DNA from: Gammaproteobacteria bacterium
Lineage (GTDB): Bacteria; Pseudomonadota; Gammaproteobacteria; Pseudomonadales; Pseudohongiellaceae
DNA length: 6,754 bases
NCBI GenBank assembly: GCA_003556835.1
Contig: PWQG01000333.1
Location: 1-6,754 of the forward strand
Direction: 5' to 3'
Every line of letters begins with the position of its first letter. Position 1 is the stretch's first letter. Under the pieces are notes generated by a model. That model did not search any database, was not told where the DNA came from, and saw only the letters and a list, made by a program, of their open reading frames with translations. The translations under genes were made by a program, and so were the position numbers. Positions 1 to 4,856 of this stretch are shown here, in pieces.

Positions 1-1
1 C

Positions 2-271
2 ATGGCGCGTATGGTTCAATGCGTGAAGCTTGGAGAGGAACTGGAAGGGCTGGACCGTCCCACCTATCCCGGCGAACTGGGCAATCGCATTTACGAGAAC
101 GTCTCGAAGCAGGCCTGGCAGCAATGGCTGGCCCACCAGACCATGCTGATCAACGAATACCGGTTGTCGCCGGTGGACCCGAAGGCGCGCAAGTTCCTCG
201 AGGCGGAAATGGAGAAATTCTTCTTCGGCGGCGGTTCCGCACCGCCGCCGGACTATCAGCCCAACGGGTAG
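2..271 (+). CDS. yggX: YggX-family Fe(II)-trafficking / oxidative damage protection protein
   Basis: This encodes a small cytosolic protein of 89 residues, the usual length of the YggX family. In enterobacteria the family is linked to protecting Fe-S enzymes and DNA from oxidative damage and to iron trafficking. Recognisable features are the N-terminal pattern MARMVQCVKL with the conserved Cys7, the YPGELGNRIYENVSKQAW block at about residues 22-39, and the WLAHQTMLINEYRL block at about 42-55. The C-terminal FFFGG segment matches the family's [FL]FxG ending. The first ATG is preferred over the internal ATG at codon 4 because it places the cysteine at the family position 7. Only one base lies upstream, so the ribosome binding site and any partner gene (often mutY in related genomes) cannot be seen. 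The tRNA-Phe unit follows after 44 bases with its own promoter. Confidence 0.95.
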   Translation: MARMVQCVKLGEELEGLDRPTYPGELGNRIYENVSKQAWQQWLAHQTMLINEYRLSPVDPKARKFLEAEMEKFFFGGGSAPPPDYQPNG

Positions 272-276
272 CCCAC

Positions 277-305
277 TTGACGTGTGCCGCCCGTTCCGCT
301 TGAAT
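277..305 (+). promoter_or_regulatory. sigma70-type promoter of tRNA-Phe
   Basis: A -35 element TTGACG (277-282) is separated by exactly 17 bases from a -10-like TTGAAT (300-305), which matches 4 of 6 consensus bases. The following bases before the tRNA (306-315) are GC-rich, as in the discriminators of growth-rate-controlled stable RNA promoters. Transcription would begin around 311-313, a few bases before the mature tRNA 5' end at 316. The assignment rests on spacing, motif match and position only. Confidence 0.6.
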
Positions 306-315
306 AGGCGCCCTC

Positions 316-391
316 GGCCAGGTAGCTCAGTCGGTAGAGCAGGGGACTGAAAATCCCCGTGTCGGCGGTTCGATTCCGTCCCTGGCCACCA
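316..391 (+). tRNA. tRNA-Phe (anticodon GAA)
   Basis: The cloverleaf can be drawn by hand. The acceptor stem GGCCAGG (316-322) pairs with CCTGGCC (381-387), and a GTAGCTCAG D-arm segment is present. The anticodon stem GGGGA/TCCCC encloses the loop CTGAAAA, with anticodon GAA at 349-351. The T arm contains GGTTCGATTCC. Discriminator A388 is followed by an encoded CCA (389-391). Total length is 76 nt. The gene is intact and presumably functional, although its last 45 bases also form one half of a direct repeat bounding the downstream island. No hairpin terminator follows directly; the nearest is at 2098-2137, beyond the second repeat copy. Confidence 0.97.
347..391 (+). repeat. Direct repeat, tRNA-side attachment site (attL-like)
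   Basis: This repeat runs from the anticodon loop (CTGAAAA) to the encoded CCA of tRNA-Phe. It matches 2046-2090 at 44 of 45 positions; the mismatch is T383 here against C2082. Weaker similarity extends a few bases to the left (339-343 against 2038-2042), interrupted by three mismatches at 344-346. Because it is part of the working tRNA, this copy is under selection. Confidence 0.85.
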
Positions 392-925
392 TATTCTTTC
401 CTTTCGGTTCTTGCGCTTAGGGTGCCGCGAACATGGCGGCGCGGGAGCCGGGGACCTCCGGTCTATTTCCGGTGCGGTAAGCGCAGCTAAGGAGCTTTTC
501 GACGCTCCGCGGGGCGATAGGCGCGCCGGCCGTCCTTGAGGTCCAATCTTCTTCGGTTCCCGCATCTCTACTACGCTATTGCGAGGAAGCGGCGCTGACG
601 CTTCGTCAAGCTCGCGATGTTGACGTCGAGGGCGCGCTCCAGGACGGGGTTCGCCCCCGAGCAGTCGTAGTAGCTTCGCTTGCAGCTTACCGAGAAGCCG
701 AGTGGATGTGCCGTCTGGATGCACATCGGCCCGGGAACACTAAGCCTTGGATGGACGAACCCTTGCGGGATATTTTGGTGTTTCCTACTGCGATGCGTAC
801 GAAATGGAATGCGAGGGTGTGAAGACCGATCAGCCGAACAGGCGAGCCCACTGTAGCTTATTCCCCGTCAGCCACCGTAGAGGCGGGCATTTGAAAGGTT
901 GCTCAACCCGTAAGTGCGTCCTTGC
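392..925. other. Left part of island, no convincing gene; open frame 481-822 may be a gene remnant
   Basis: This is 534 bases of island DNA between the tRNA and the glycosylase-like gene. On the plus strand a frame beginning with ATG at 433 meets TAA at 478-480, then stays open from 481 to a TGA at 820-822 (113 codons). It includes protein-like stretches such as RAVVVASLAAYREAEWMCRLD and PWMDEPLRDILVF. No good start codon or ribosome binding site serves the 481-822 part. The opposite strand is also open in the same codon register (ATG at 726 to a stop at 571-573, 51 codons), so openness alone proves little. I do not recognise either product. It could be a decayed gene with an in-frame stop or simply non-coding arm DNA. 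Confidence 0.3.
457..477 (+). repeat. Left copy of a two-unit TCCGGT repeat (possible recombinase arm site)
   Basis: Two TCCGGT units start at 457 and 468, so their spacing is 11 bases, about one helical turn. The whole 21-base block matches 1868-1888 at 18 of 21 positions in the same orientation. It lies 65 bases inside the tRNA-side repeat. Short direct repeats at helical spacing inside both ends of an integrated element are the usual form of integrase arm-type or excisionase sites. That role is inferred. Confidence 0.45.
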
Positions 926-1708
926 TTAGCGCTTAATCTGCAGGATGCCAGAGAGCGCAACCGCCTCATTAAGCACGCGGCGGATAGGTTCGGCGCATGG
1001 GGCTCTAGAGAAAAGCTTGAAGGTCGAGAGGTGGGGTAAGCCAAGTATCACGACCGGCTGCGAACCGTCTGATGAAATGAATTGTTCGAGCTTAAAGGTG
1101 GTGTTGCCCCATCCGGTCTGGCGCAAGGCTTGCGGTGTGCCCCGTTTTAGCTGACGGGTCTGAGTCAAAACCTTTGCCAACTCACGTTGGGCCTCATTCC
1201 CGATGACGATGAATAGGCTTGGCAGCCATTGCGCGAAGATCCGCCCCCATAGGGAATGCGCGAACGCGATCGACTCCGTCTTGCGATGAAGCTCATGAAG
1301 CCTAGGTGAGCGAAAGGGTATCAGGTGCGCGCCGAGTACACGATGAGCAGCGAAGGCATGAAGCGGCTCTTTATTCCCGAGGACGGTCTGAAGTTCTCGA
1401 AAAAGCTCCTGAATCTGAACCTGGAGTATACTTGTTCCGGGAGGTTGCCCGTTCCAGCTTTCTATCAAGTACGCACTGCCTAATTCCTGGCTCTCATGCG
1501 GATGGTCGGGTGGGACCTCGTGGCCGGCAGGGTTTGTCGTTATCAGTGCAATCTTGGTCGCTGGAGACAGTGTTCGCCTCGGGCCAGTGATGAAGCGCCA
1601 TCCGTATGGATGCCCGAGCTCTCTGCATGCGGTTACAATAGACGCACACGAGGCTTTAAACAGCCTCTGCAGTTCCGGTTCTGCATCCTCGTCCTTTAGC
1701 TCGCCCAT
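926..1708 (-). CDS. Divergent uracil-DNA glycosylase superfamily protein (island cargo)
   Basis: The predicted product is a 260-residue protein with sequence signatures of the UDG fold. A beta-strand leads into TTNPAG (residues 57-62), resembling the NPG-type first motif of the MUG/SMUG-like families. A GSAYLIESW segment follows (77-85), then HLIPFRSP (128-135), a WGRI helix (154-157), and IVIGN (167-171). Near the end comes PVVILGLPHLSTFKLFSR (218-235), whose His226-Leu-Ser resembles the second catalytic, DNA-intercalating motif (HPS/HLS). UDG-fold enzymes cut the N-glycosidic bond of damaged or modified bases in DNA; the base used here cannot be read from sequence. ATG at 1708 is chosen because AGGA lies five bases upstream. 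An in-frame TTG at 1747 would add 13 residues but has no clear ribosome binding site. By eye, codon third positions are less GC-biased than in the flanking genes, consistent with acquisition. It is the only clear cargo of the tRNA-Phe island. Confidence 0.75.
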   Translation of the reverse strand: MGELKDEDAEPELQRLFKASCASIVTACRELGHPYGWRFITGPRRTLSPATKIALITTNPAGHEVPPDHPHESQELGSAYLIESWNGQPPGTSILQVQIQELFRELQTVLGNKEPLHAFAAHRVLGAHLIPFRSPRLHELHRKTESIAFAHSLWGRIFAQWLPSLFIVIGNEAQRELAKVLTQTRQLKRGTPQALRQTGWGNTTFKLEQFISSDGSQPVVILGLPHLSTFKLFSRAPCAEPIRRVLNEAVALSGILQIKR

Positions 1709-1773
1709 GAGGTTCCTGCTCGCGAAGTCCTTCTCGGGGTTGTTCAAATGCGACTTTAAACTGGTTGTCCCTA

Positions 1774-1802
1774 AGTATCGCAGTAGGACCTATGTGCGCC
1801 AA
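1774..1802 (-). promoter_or_regulatory. Candidate sigma70 promoter of the UDG-like gene
   Basis: Read on the minus strand, TTGGCG (1802-1797) and GATACT (1779-1774) are separated by 17 bases. Each matches 4 of 6 consensus positions. The expected start near 1767 gives a leader of about 60 bases before the ATG at 1708. A perfect TTGACA also occurs upstream (1860-1855, minus strand) but has no matching -10 at the right distance. Confidence 0.4.
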
Positions 1803-1867
1803 GTGCAGACCGTCTGACCCCGAGCAGAACGAGTCGCGGGCCGCTGAACCTAGTTGTCAAGAGTTCT

Positions 1868-1888
1868 TCCGGTCTGCTTCCGGTCCGG
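1868..1888 (+). repeat. Right copy of the two-unit TCCGGT repeat
   Basis: Two TTCCGGTC units begin at 1867 and 1878, again 11 bases apart. The block matches 457-477 at 18 of 21 positions in direct orientation. It lies 157 bases inside the right attachment repeat and upstream of the UDG-like gene's promoter. It may be a recombinase arm-type site, or alternatively an operator for the gene. Confidence 0.45.
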
Positions 1889-1928
1889 CTGCTGGCGGAG
1901 GGAGAATGCAGGTGCGGACTGAGAAAGA

Positions 1929-1942
1929 CGCGCTTGAGCGCG
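1929..1942. repeat. 14-base inverted repeat near the right island end
   Basis: CGCGCT (1929-1934) and AGCGCG (1937-1942) are perfect inverted arms around a two-base centre. The spacer is too short for a stable hairpin, so a dimeric protein-binding site is more likely than an RNA structure. It lies about 100 bases inside the right attachment repeat, close to the 1868-1888 repeat. No function is shown by the sequence. Confidence 0.3.
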
Positions 1943-2045
1943 AGCAAATGCCTACGGTACGGGTGGCGCGCGCGACCTGGTGCCGATGCTGCTTCTCTGG
2001 TTCCAGTTTAGAATCTGGGTGCGCTGTAAGTGATTGTGCAGGATG

Positions 2046-2090
2046 CTGAAAATCCCCGTGTCGGCGGTTCGATTCCGTCCCCGGCCACCA
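2046..2090 (+). repeat. Direct repeat, distal attachment site (attR-like, partial tRNA-Phe)
   Basis: This is a partial tRNA-Phe of 45 bases from the anticodon loop through CCA, lacking the whole 5' half, so it cannot be a functional tRNA. It differs from 347-391 only at 2082 (C instead of T), a base that in the full tRNA pairs with A320 of the acceptor stem. It is followed after seven bases by a strong terminator, so the chromosomal DNA that originally flanked the tRNA probably resumes here. Confidence 0.85.
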
Positions 2091-2097
2091 GAACATG

Positions 2098-2137
2098 AAA
2101 CCGGATCAATGGCTTTCTGTCGTTGATCCGGTTTTCT
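2098..2137 (+). terminator. Rho-independent terminator, probably the original tRNA-Phe terminator
   Basis: A perfect 12-base stem is formed by AAACCGGATCAA (2098-2109) and TTGATCCGGTTT (2123-2134) around a 13-base loop. It runs into a T-rich tail (2132-2137). It sits seven bases after the partial tRNA copy, a typical distance for the terminator of a single tRNA gene. The island now lies between the intact tRNA and this terminator. Confidence 0.85.
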
Positions 2138-2482
2138 CGTTATGGCGGACCTGTAGCCCGTTGATTGAGACATGGCGGTTGCCAAAGCCCTTTCCCGAAT
2201 TCTCCTCCTGACTACCGCTGATTGTCTGGTTGCCTGATGCATGGCGCACGTTTCGCCGCGTCAAAGGGCTGGCGTGGTAGCGGTCAGAAAGCGACTTCCG
2301 TGAAGCCCAACAGGCCCCGAGGCCACTAGGAGCCCTGTGAGAAATCTGCCTGTCCGTGGTTCCGGCTACGCTGCAACGCAGCAGCCTCTACGTTATAAAT
2401 TAGCGCCCGCAAACGGTTTCTATGCGAATAGCTGGCGTGTAATGTGGAACGTGGAAATGGAGTAAATAGCACTATATAAACC
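2138..2482. other. Intergenic region upstream of the TRAP binding protein; no gene seen
   Basis: About 345 bases without a plausible coding frame lie between the terminator and the ribosome binding site of the TRAP protein gene. The region contains a small inverted repeat, GCTGC-AAC-GCAGC (2370-2382), and AT-rich patches at 2394-2402 and 2461-2480. These could hold the promoter of the downstream gene, but no -35/-10 pair with convincing spacing stands out. Confidence 0.5.
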
Positions 2483-2491
2483 GGGAGGAGG
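2483..2491 (+). promoter_or_regulatory. Strong Shine-Dalgarno site of the TRAP binding protein gene
   Basis: GGGAGGAGG lies eight bases before the ATG at 2500. This near-perfect anti-16S match fixes the start codon and suggests efficient translation, as expected for an abundant periplasmic binding protein. Confidence 0.8.
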
Positions 2492-2499
2492 CCGTTTCC

Positions 2500-3666
2500 A
2501 TGAGGCCCAAATTCAAGAATGCGTTGAAAAATGCTGCACTGGCCGCAGGCGTGTCTGTGTCCGTCCTGTCGATGGCGGGTGCCGCAGAGGCCCGTGAGCT
2601 TCGGTTTGCATCCGGGGCAACCCAGAATTCCATCGGTTCGGAAAGCCTGGAAGGATTTGCCGCAGCCATTGAGGAATACTCCGACGGCGACCTGCAGCTA
2701 CGGGTGTTTTTGCAATCCTTGCTCAGTTTCATGGAGACCCCCTCGGGGCTTCGTGACGGGTTGGCGGATTTTGGTTCGGTGCTGTTGCCGTATTTTCCCG
2801 GCGAGTTTCCTAGCACCATCCTGCTCACCGAGATGACCATGCTGCTCGAGGCGTCCGGTGCAACGCCGGCACAGACCGCGTATGCCTTTAGCGGTGCGAT
2901 ATCGGAATTCGTGTTCGAGCGCTGCCCCGAGTGCCTGGAGGAGTTCGCCAACCAGAACCAGGTGTTCATCGGTGCCTCGGGCACCACGCCCTACATGCTG
3001 ATCTGCAACACACCGGTCCGCACCGCGGAGGAGTTCCGCGGCAAACGCATCAGAACCGGTGGGCCGCAGTGGTCGCGTTGGACCGAGGAACTGGGTGGTC
3101 GACCCACCTCCATGTCGGTCGCTGAGGTCTACGAAGGTCTGGGTCAGGGGGTTATTGACTGCACTTCCAATAGCGCACCGGAAATGACCAGTTTTAGCTT
3201 CATCGATGTCACCTCCGATGTGACCACCCAGGTCCCGGGCGGCGGTTTCGGTGGTATCGGGACCCACATGAACGCGGATTCCTGGCGCGGCCTGAGCCCG
3301 GAGCATCGGGAAGCCATCATGCGCGCCTCGGCACGGATTCACGCGAAACTTCCGTGGCTGTATGTGCGGGATCACAACGCGAACATGGAGCTGGTTGAGG
3401 AGCGTGATGACATCAGTGTTCACGAGCCGGACAAGGAGTTCATCAATCGCACCCGGGAGTTCATCGAACAGGACATGGAGCGTGTGGCCCAGCGCTACAG
3501 TGATCGCTACAACGTGAACCGTGCCGAGGAAATGGTCGAGGAGTTCTCCGCCGTGCTCGATCGCTGGGTTGAACTGGTGGACGGCACGGAGAGCCTGGAC
3601 GAACTCAGCGAGATCTACTGGGACGAGGTCTTCTCCAAGGTTGATGTGACGAGCTTCGGGATGTAA
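2500..3666 (+). CDS. TRAP transporter solute-binding protein, DctP family
   Basis: The product is a 388-residue periplasmic receptor of a tripartite ATP-independent (TRAP) transporter. These proteins bind carboxylated or related solutes and deliver them to a DctQ/DctM membrane pair driven by an ion gradient. An n-region with basic residues (RPKFK) and a hydrophobic stretch (about residues 12-28) end in AEA-RE, giving signal-peptide cleavage near residue 31. The family core is FRGKRIRTGG (about 178-187), with the conserved substrate-carboxylate-binding Arg probably R185. It is followed by GGRPTSMSVAEVYEGLGQGVIDCTSNS (about 199-225), the equivalent of the family's PxPMxxxEVYxALQxGxxDGxEN block. 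The mature protein is acidic, as in halophiles. The start is fixed by the strong ribosome binding site. No dctQ or dctM gene lies in the window, and the next gene is convergent, so this is an orphan receptor here. The substrate cannot be read from sequence. Confidence 0.9.
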   Translation: MRPKFKNALKNAALAAGVSVSVLSMAGAAEARELRFASGATQNSIGSESLEGFAAAIEEYSDGDLQLRVFLQSLLSFMETPSGLRDGLADFGSVLLPYFPGEFPSTILLTEMTMLLEASGATPAQTAYAFSGAISEFVFERCPECLEEFANQNQVFIGASGTTPYMLICNTPVRTAEEFRGKRIRTGGPQWSRWTEELGGRPTSMSVAEVYEGLGQGVIDCTSNSAPEMTSFSFIDVTSDVTTQVPGGGFGGIGTHMNADSWRGLSPEHREAIMRASARIHAKLPWLYVRDHNANMELVEERDDISVHEPDKEFINRTREFIEQDMERVAQRYSDRYNVNRAEEMVEEFSAVLDRWVELVDGTESLDELSEIYWDEVFSKVDVTSFGM

Positions 3667-3686
3667 GCGTTGCCAGTTTTGATCGA

Positions 3687-3722
3687 GGCGGTTGCCCCGG
3701 TAAACCCTGCCGGGGAATCGCC
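3687..3722 (+). terminator. Hairpin after the TRAP binding protein gene, possible terminator
   Basis: GGCGGTTGCCCCGG (3687-3700) can pair with CCGGGGAATCGCC (3710-3722) with one G-U pair and a bulged G, leaving a nine-base loop. It lies 20 bases after the stop codon. Only a short T-poor tail follows, so it may end transcription weakly or stabilise the mRNA 3' end. Confidence 0.45.
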
Positions 3723-3898
3723 TTGTCACCTGACCGCAGCTGTTGCGCCTCTTAACCGGGCTTTCTCTGTCGGCCAAACAGGCTCCGCCTGGTTATGCGG
3801 TTTCACGAACGTCCCTCCTGCCCATTTTTGTGTGCGTAGTCATGAGAAGGGATCAATGCTTCCTTGAGCCCTGAAGATGAGGGGTGAACGTTGTTGAT

Positions 3899-3914
3899 CC
3901 AACTGCTCAGTTGG
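3899..3914. repeat. Inverted repeat overlapping the peptidase stop codon
   Basis: CCAACTG (3899-3905) and CAGTTGG (3908-3914) form a perfect 7-base inverted repeat with a two-base centre, spanning the stop codon of the minus-strand peptidase gene. No U-tract follows in either direction, so it is not a standard terminator. Confidence 0.3.
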
Positions 3915-4638
3915 CCGCGCTGACAACACCAGGGCCGTACAAGCGCTGGGCGCCGCGTTGGTCACCAGGTTGCAGGCGATCGAAGGCTTCGTTGTACTGA
4001 AAGCCCATTACCTGCCCAGATGGCCCGGGATGATCCAGTCCGATGGCATGACCGATTTCATGCATGAGGGTGTAGCGGAGGTCGTAAGCATCGGCATCAC
4101 CTCCGAACCCGCTCTTCCAGGCATGCTCCGGGTTCAGACACACCAGTGCCTGCTCAATGGCCTTGATGCCATCAACGGCGCCGGGTTTATAGGTGACATT
4201 GGCGTAGGCGGAGCCACGTGGTCGGGCCTGACTACCGATAATGATGTTGGCATCACCTGGATCGTCGACTTCTTGGAACAACACGCCGGCAACCTGCTCC
4301 CATTCCCGGAACGCTGCGTCAGTCTCGCGCTTTAGTGTCGCCAGTGGGATGTTGGCATGCTCGGCCAACGCGGTTGCGGGTGCCAGATCGCCACAGTTGC
4401 GGGCATTCTCGAAACGCATCGGAGAGTTTGCAAACGCATACGTCACCGTGGCACTGGCACCGAGTCGCTGTTCCCCCCACTTGACCCGGTAGCCGTCCAG
4501 TTCCAATAGCCGATACCCTTCTCCCCCCGCAGCGACCGACAAGGATGGAATCATCGGCATCAAAGCGCCGGCCATCAAGAGGCTCAGCGCGGACGCACAC
4601 GGCCAGATTATTGGTCGCACCCCATCTCCGAAAGTCAT
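3907..4638 (-). CDS. Exported matrixin-like (M10-type) zinc metallopeptidase
   Basis: The product is a 243-residue predicted secreted or periplasmic zinc endopeptidase. The catalytic motif HEIGHAIGLDH (193-203) has the extended HExxHxxGxxH form, with zinc ligands His193, His197 and His203 and catalytic Glu194. The Met-turn follows as QVMGF (Met211). The C-terminal LQPGDQRGAQRLYG (222-235) is the matrixin helix with the family's D..G.Q.LYG pattern. An N-terminal hydrophobic segment (about 10-30) ending near SVAA (34-37) looks like a signal peptide. Cys82 and Cys167 in the mature part could form a disulfide. No PRCGxPD cysteine switch or hemopexin repeats are present, so this is a short catalytic unit without the animal-type prodomain. 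ATG at 4638 has no clear ribosome binding site. A GTG at 4620 (residue 7) has GGAG five bases upstream and also gives a good signal peptide, so the true start could be there. The substrate is unknown. Confidence 0.88.
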   Translation of the reverse strand: MTFGDGVRPIIWPCASALSLLMAGALMPMIPSLSVAAGGEGYRLLELDGYRVKWGEQRLGASATVTYAFANSPMRFENARNCGDLAPATALAEHANIPLATLKRETDAAFREWEQVAGVLFQEVDDPGDANIIIGSQARPRGSAYANVTYKPGAVDGIKAIEQALVCLNPEHAWKSGFGGDADAYDLRYTLMHEIGHAIGLDHPGPSGQVMGFQYNEAFDRLQPGDQRGAQRLYGPGVVSAAN

Positions 4639-4856
4639 CCCGAGGACGTTGAGGGGCTCAAAGTAACCGAACGGCCGAAGCCGTTATTGGCACTGCGTCA
4701 CAAAGCCCGGAACAGGGCCCGACGGTGTCGCCATGTGTGGGGGCGTACAGACGCTAGGTTTGGTTGCGTGCAATTCTCAGCGTTCGCTACTGCAAGCAGT
4801 AACGAGATTTGGAATCTAGGAGGGACCGGCATACCGCCGGAACCAATGGAGAGACG
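4639..4856. promoter_or_regulatory. Divergent intergenic region between peptidase and PRC-barrel genes
   Basis: These 218 bases must hold promoters for both divergent genes. No -35/-10 pair with convincing spacing is seen on either strand. The plus-strand mRNA leader ends with GGAGAG (4849-4854), which serves the ATG at 4857. A second purine-rich stretch, AGGAGGGA (4818-4825), lies 32 bases further upstream and is too far away to serve that start. Confidence 0.4.

Larger units (their letters stand above)
347..2090. mobile_element. Small tRNA-Phe-integrated genomic island without a visible integrase
   Basis: The 3' 45 bases of tRNA-Phe (347-391) are repeated in direct orientation at 2046-2090 with one mismatch, which is the classic footprint of site-specific integration by a tyrosine recombinase into a tRNA 3' end. 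The element continues from the intact tRNA and ends at the partial copy, so one repeat-to-repeat unit is 1,699 bases. Inside are a minus-strand UDG-fold gene (926-1708), its promoter region, and a left part (392-925) without a convincing gene. No integrase, excisionase, replication or mobilisation gene is recognisable. It is therefore either a deletion remnant of a larger island or a non-autonomous element moved in trans. A paired 21-base repeat near each end supports a recombination unit. The coordinates include both repeat copies. Confidence 0.75.

Noticed and set aside
1..565. Long minus-strand open frame from an ATG at 565 running off the left edge
   Set aside because: It is antisense to yggX, the tRNA-Phe promoter and the tRNA. 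It reads through the tRNA with the same spurious peptide type, and its openness reflects high GC and the yggX codon pattern.
747..929. 60-codon plus-strand open frame in the left island arm
   Set aside because: It has no ribosome binding site, an unusual Cys/His-rich composition and no recognisable motif. It overlaps the 481-822 frame in another register. Too weak to call.
939..2046. Ten-base match TGCAGGATGC at 939-948 and 2037-2046, considered as a second island boundary
   Set aside because: It is short, and the left copy is inside the coding end of the UDG-like gene. The match in the tRNA (GCAGG) ends after five bases, so it is probably chance.
1857..2242. Two minus-strand open frames across the distal tRNA fragment, one including the peptide GTESNRRHGDF and the other GRNRTADTGIF
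   Set aside because: These peptides are antisense readings of the tRNA-Phe 3' half, a well-known source of false protein annotations. The frames have no start signals and are explained by the attachment repeat.
2473..2478. TATATA as a -10 box for the TRAP binding protein gene
   Set aside because: No acceptable -35 lies 16-18 bases upstream, and the predicted start would fall inside the ribosome binding site, leaving no usable leader.
2698..3777. 359-codon minus-strand open frame opposite the TRAP binding protein gene
   Set aside because: The plus-strand product has a signal peptide, a strong ribosome binding site and clear DctP family motifs. The antisense frame shows no family features and is a GC-driven shadow.
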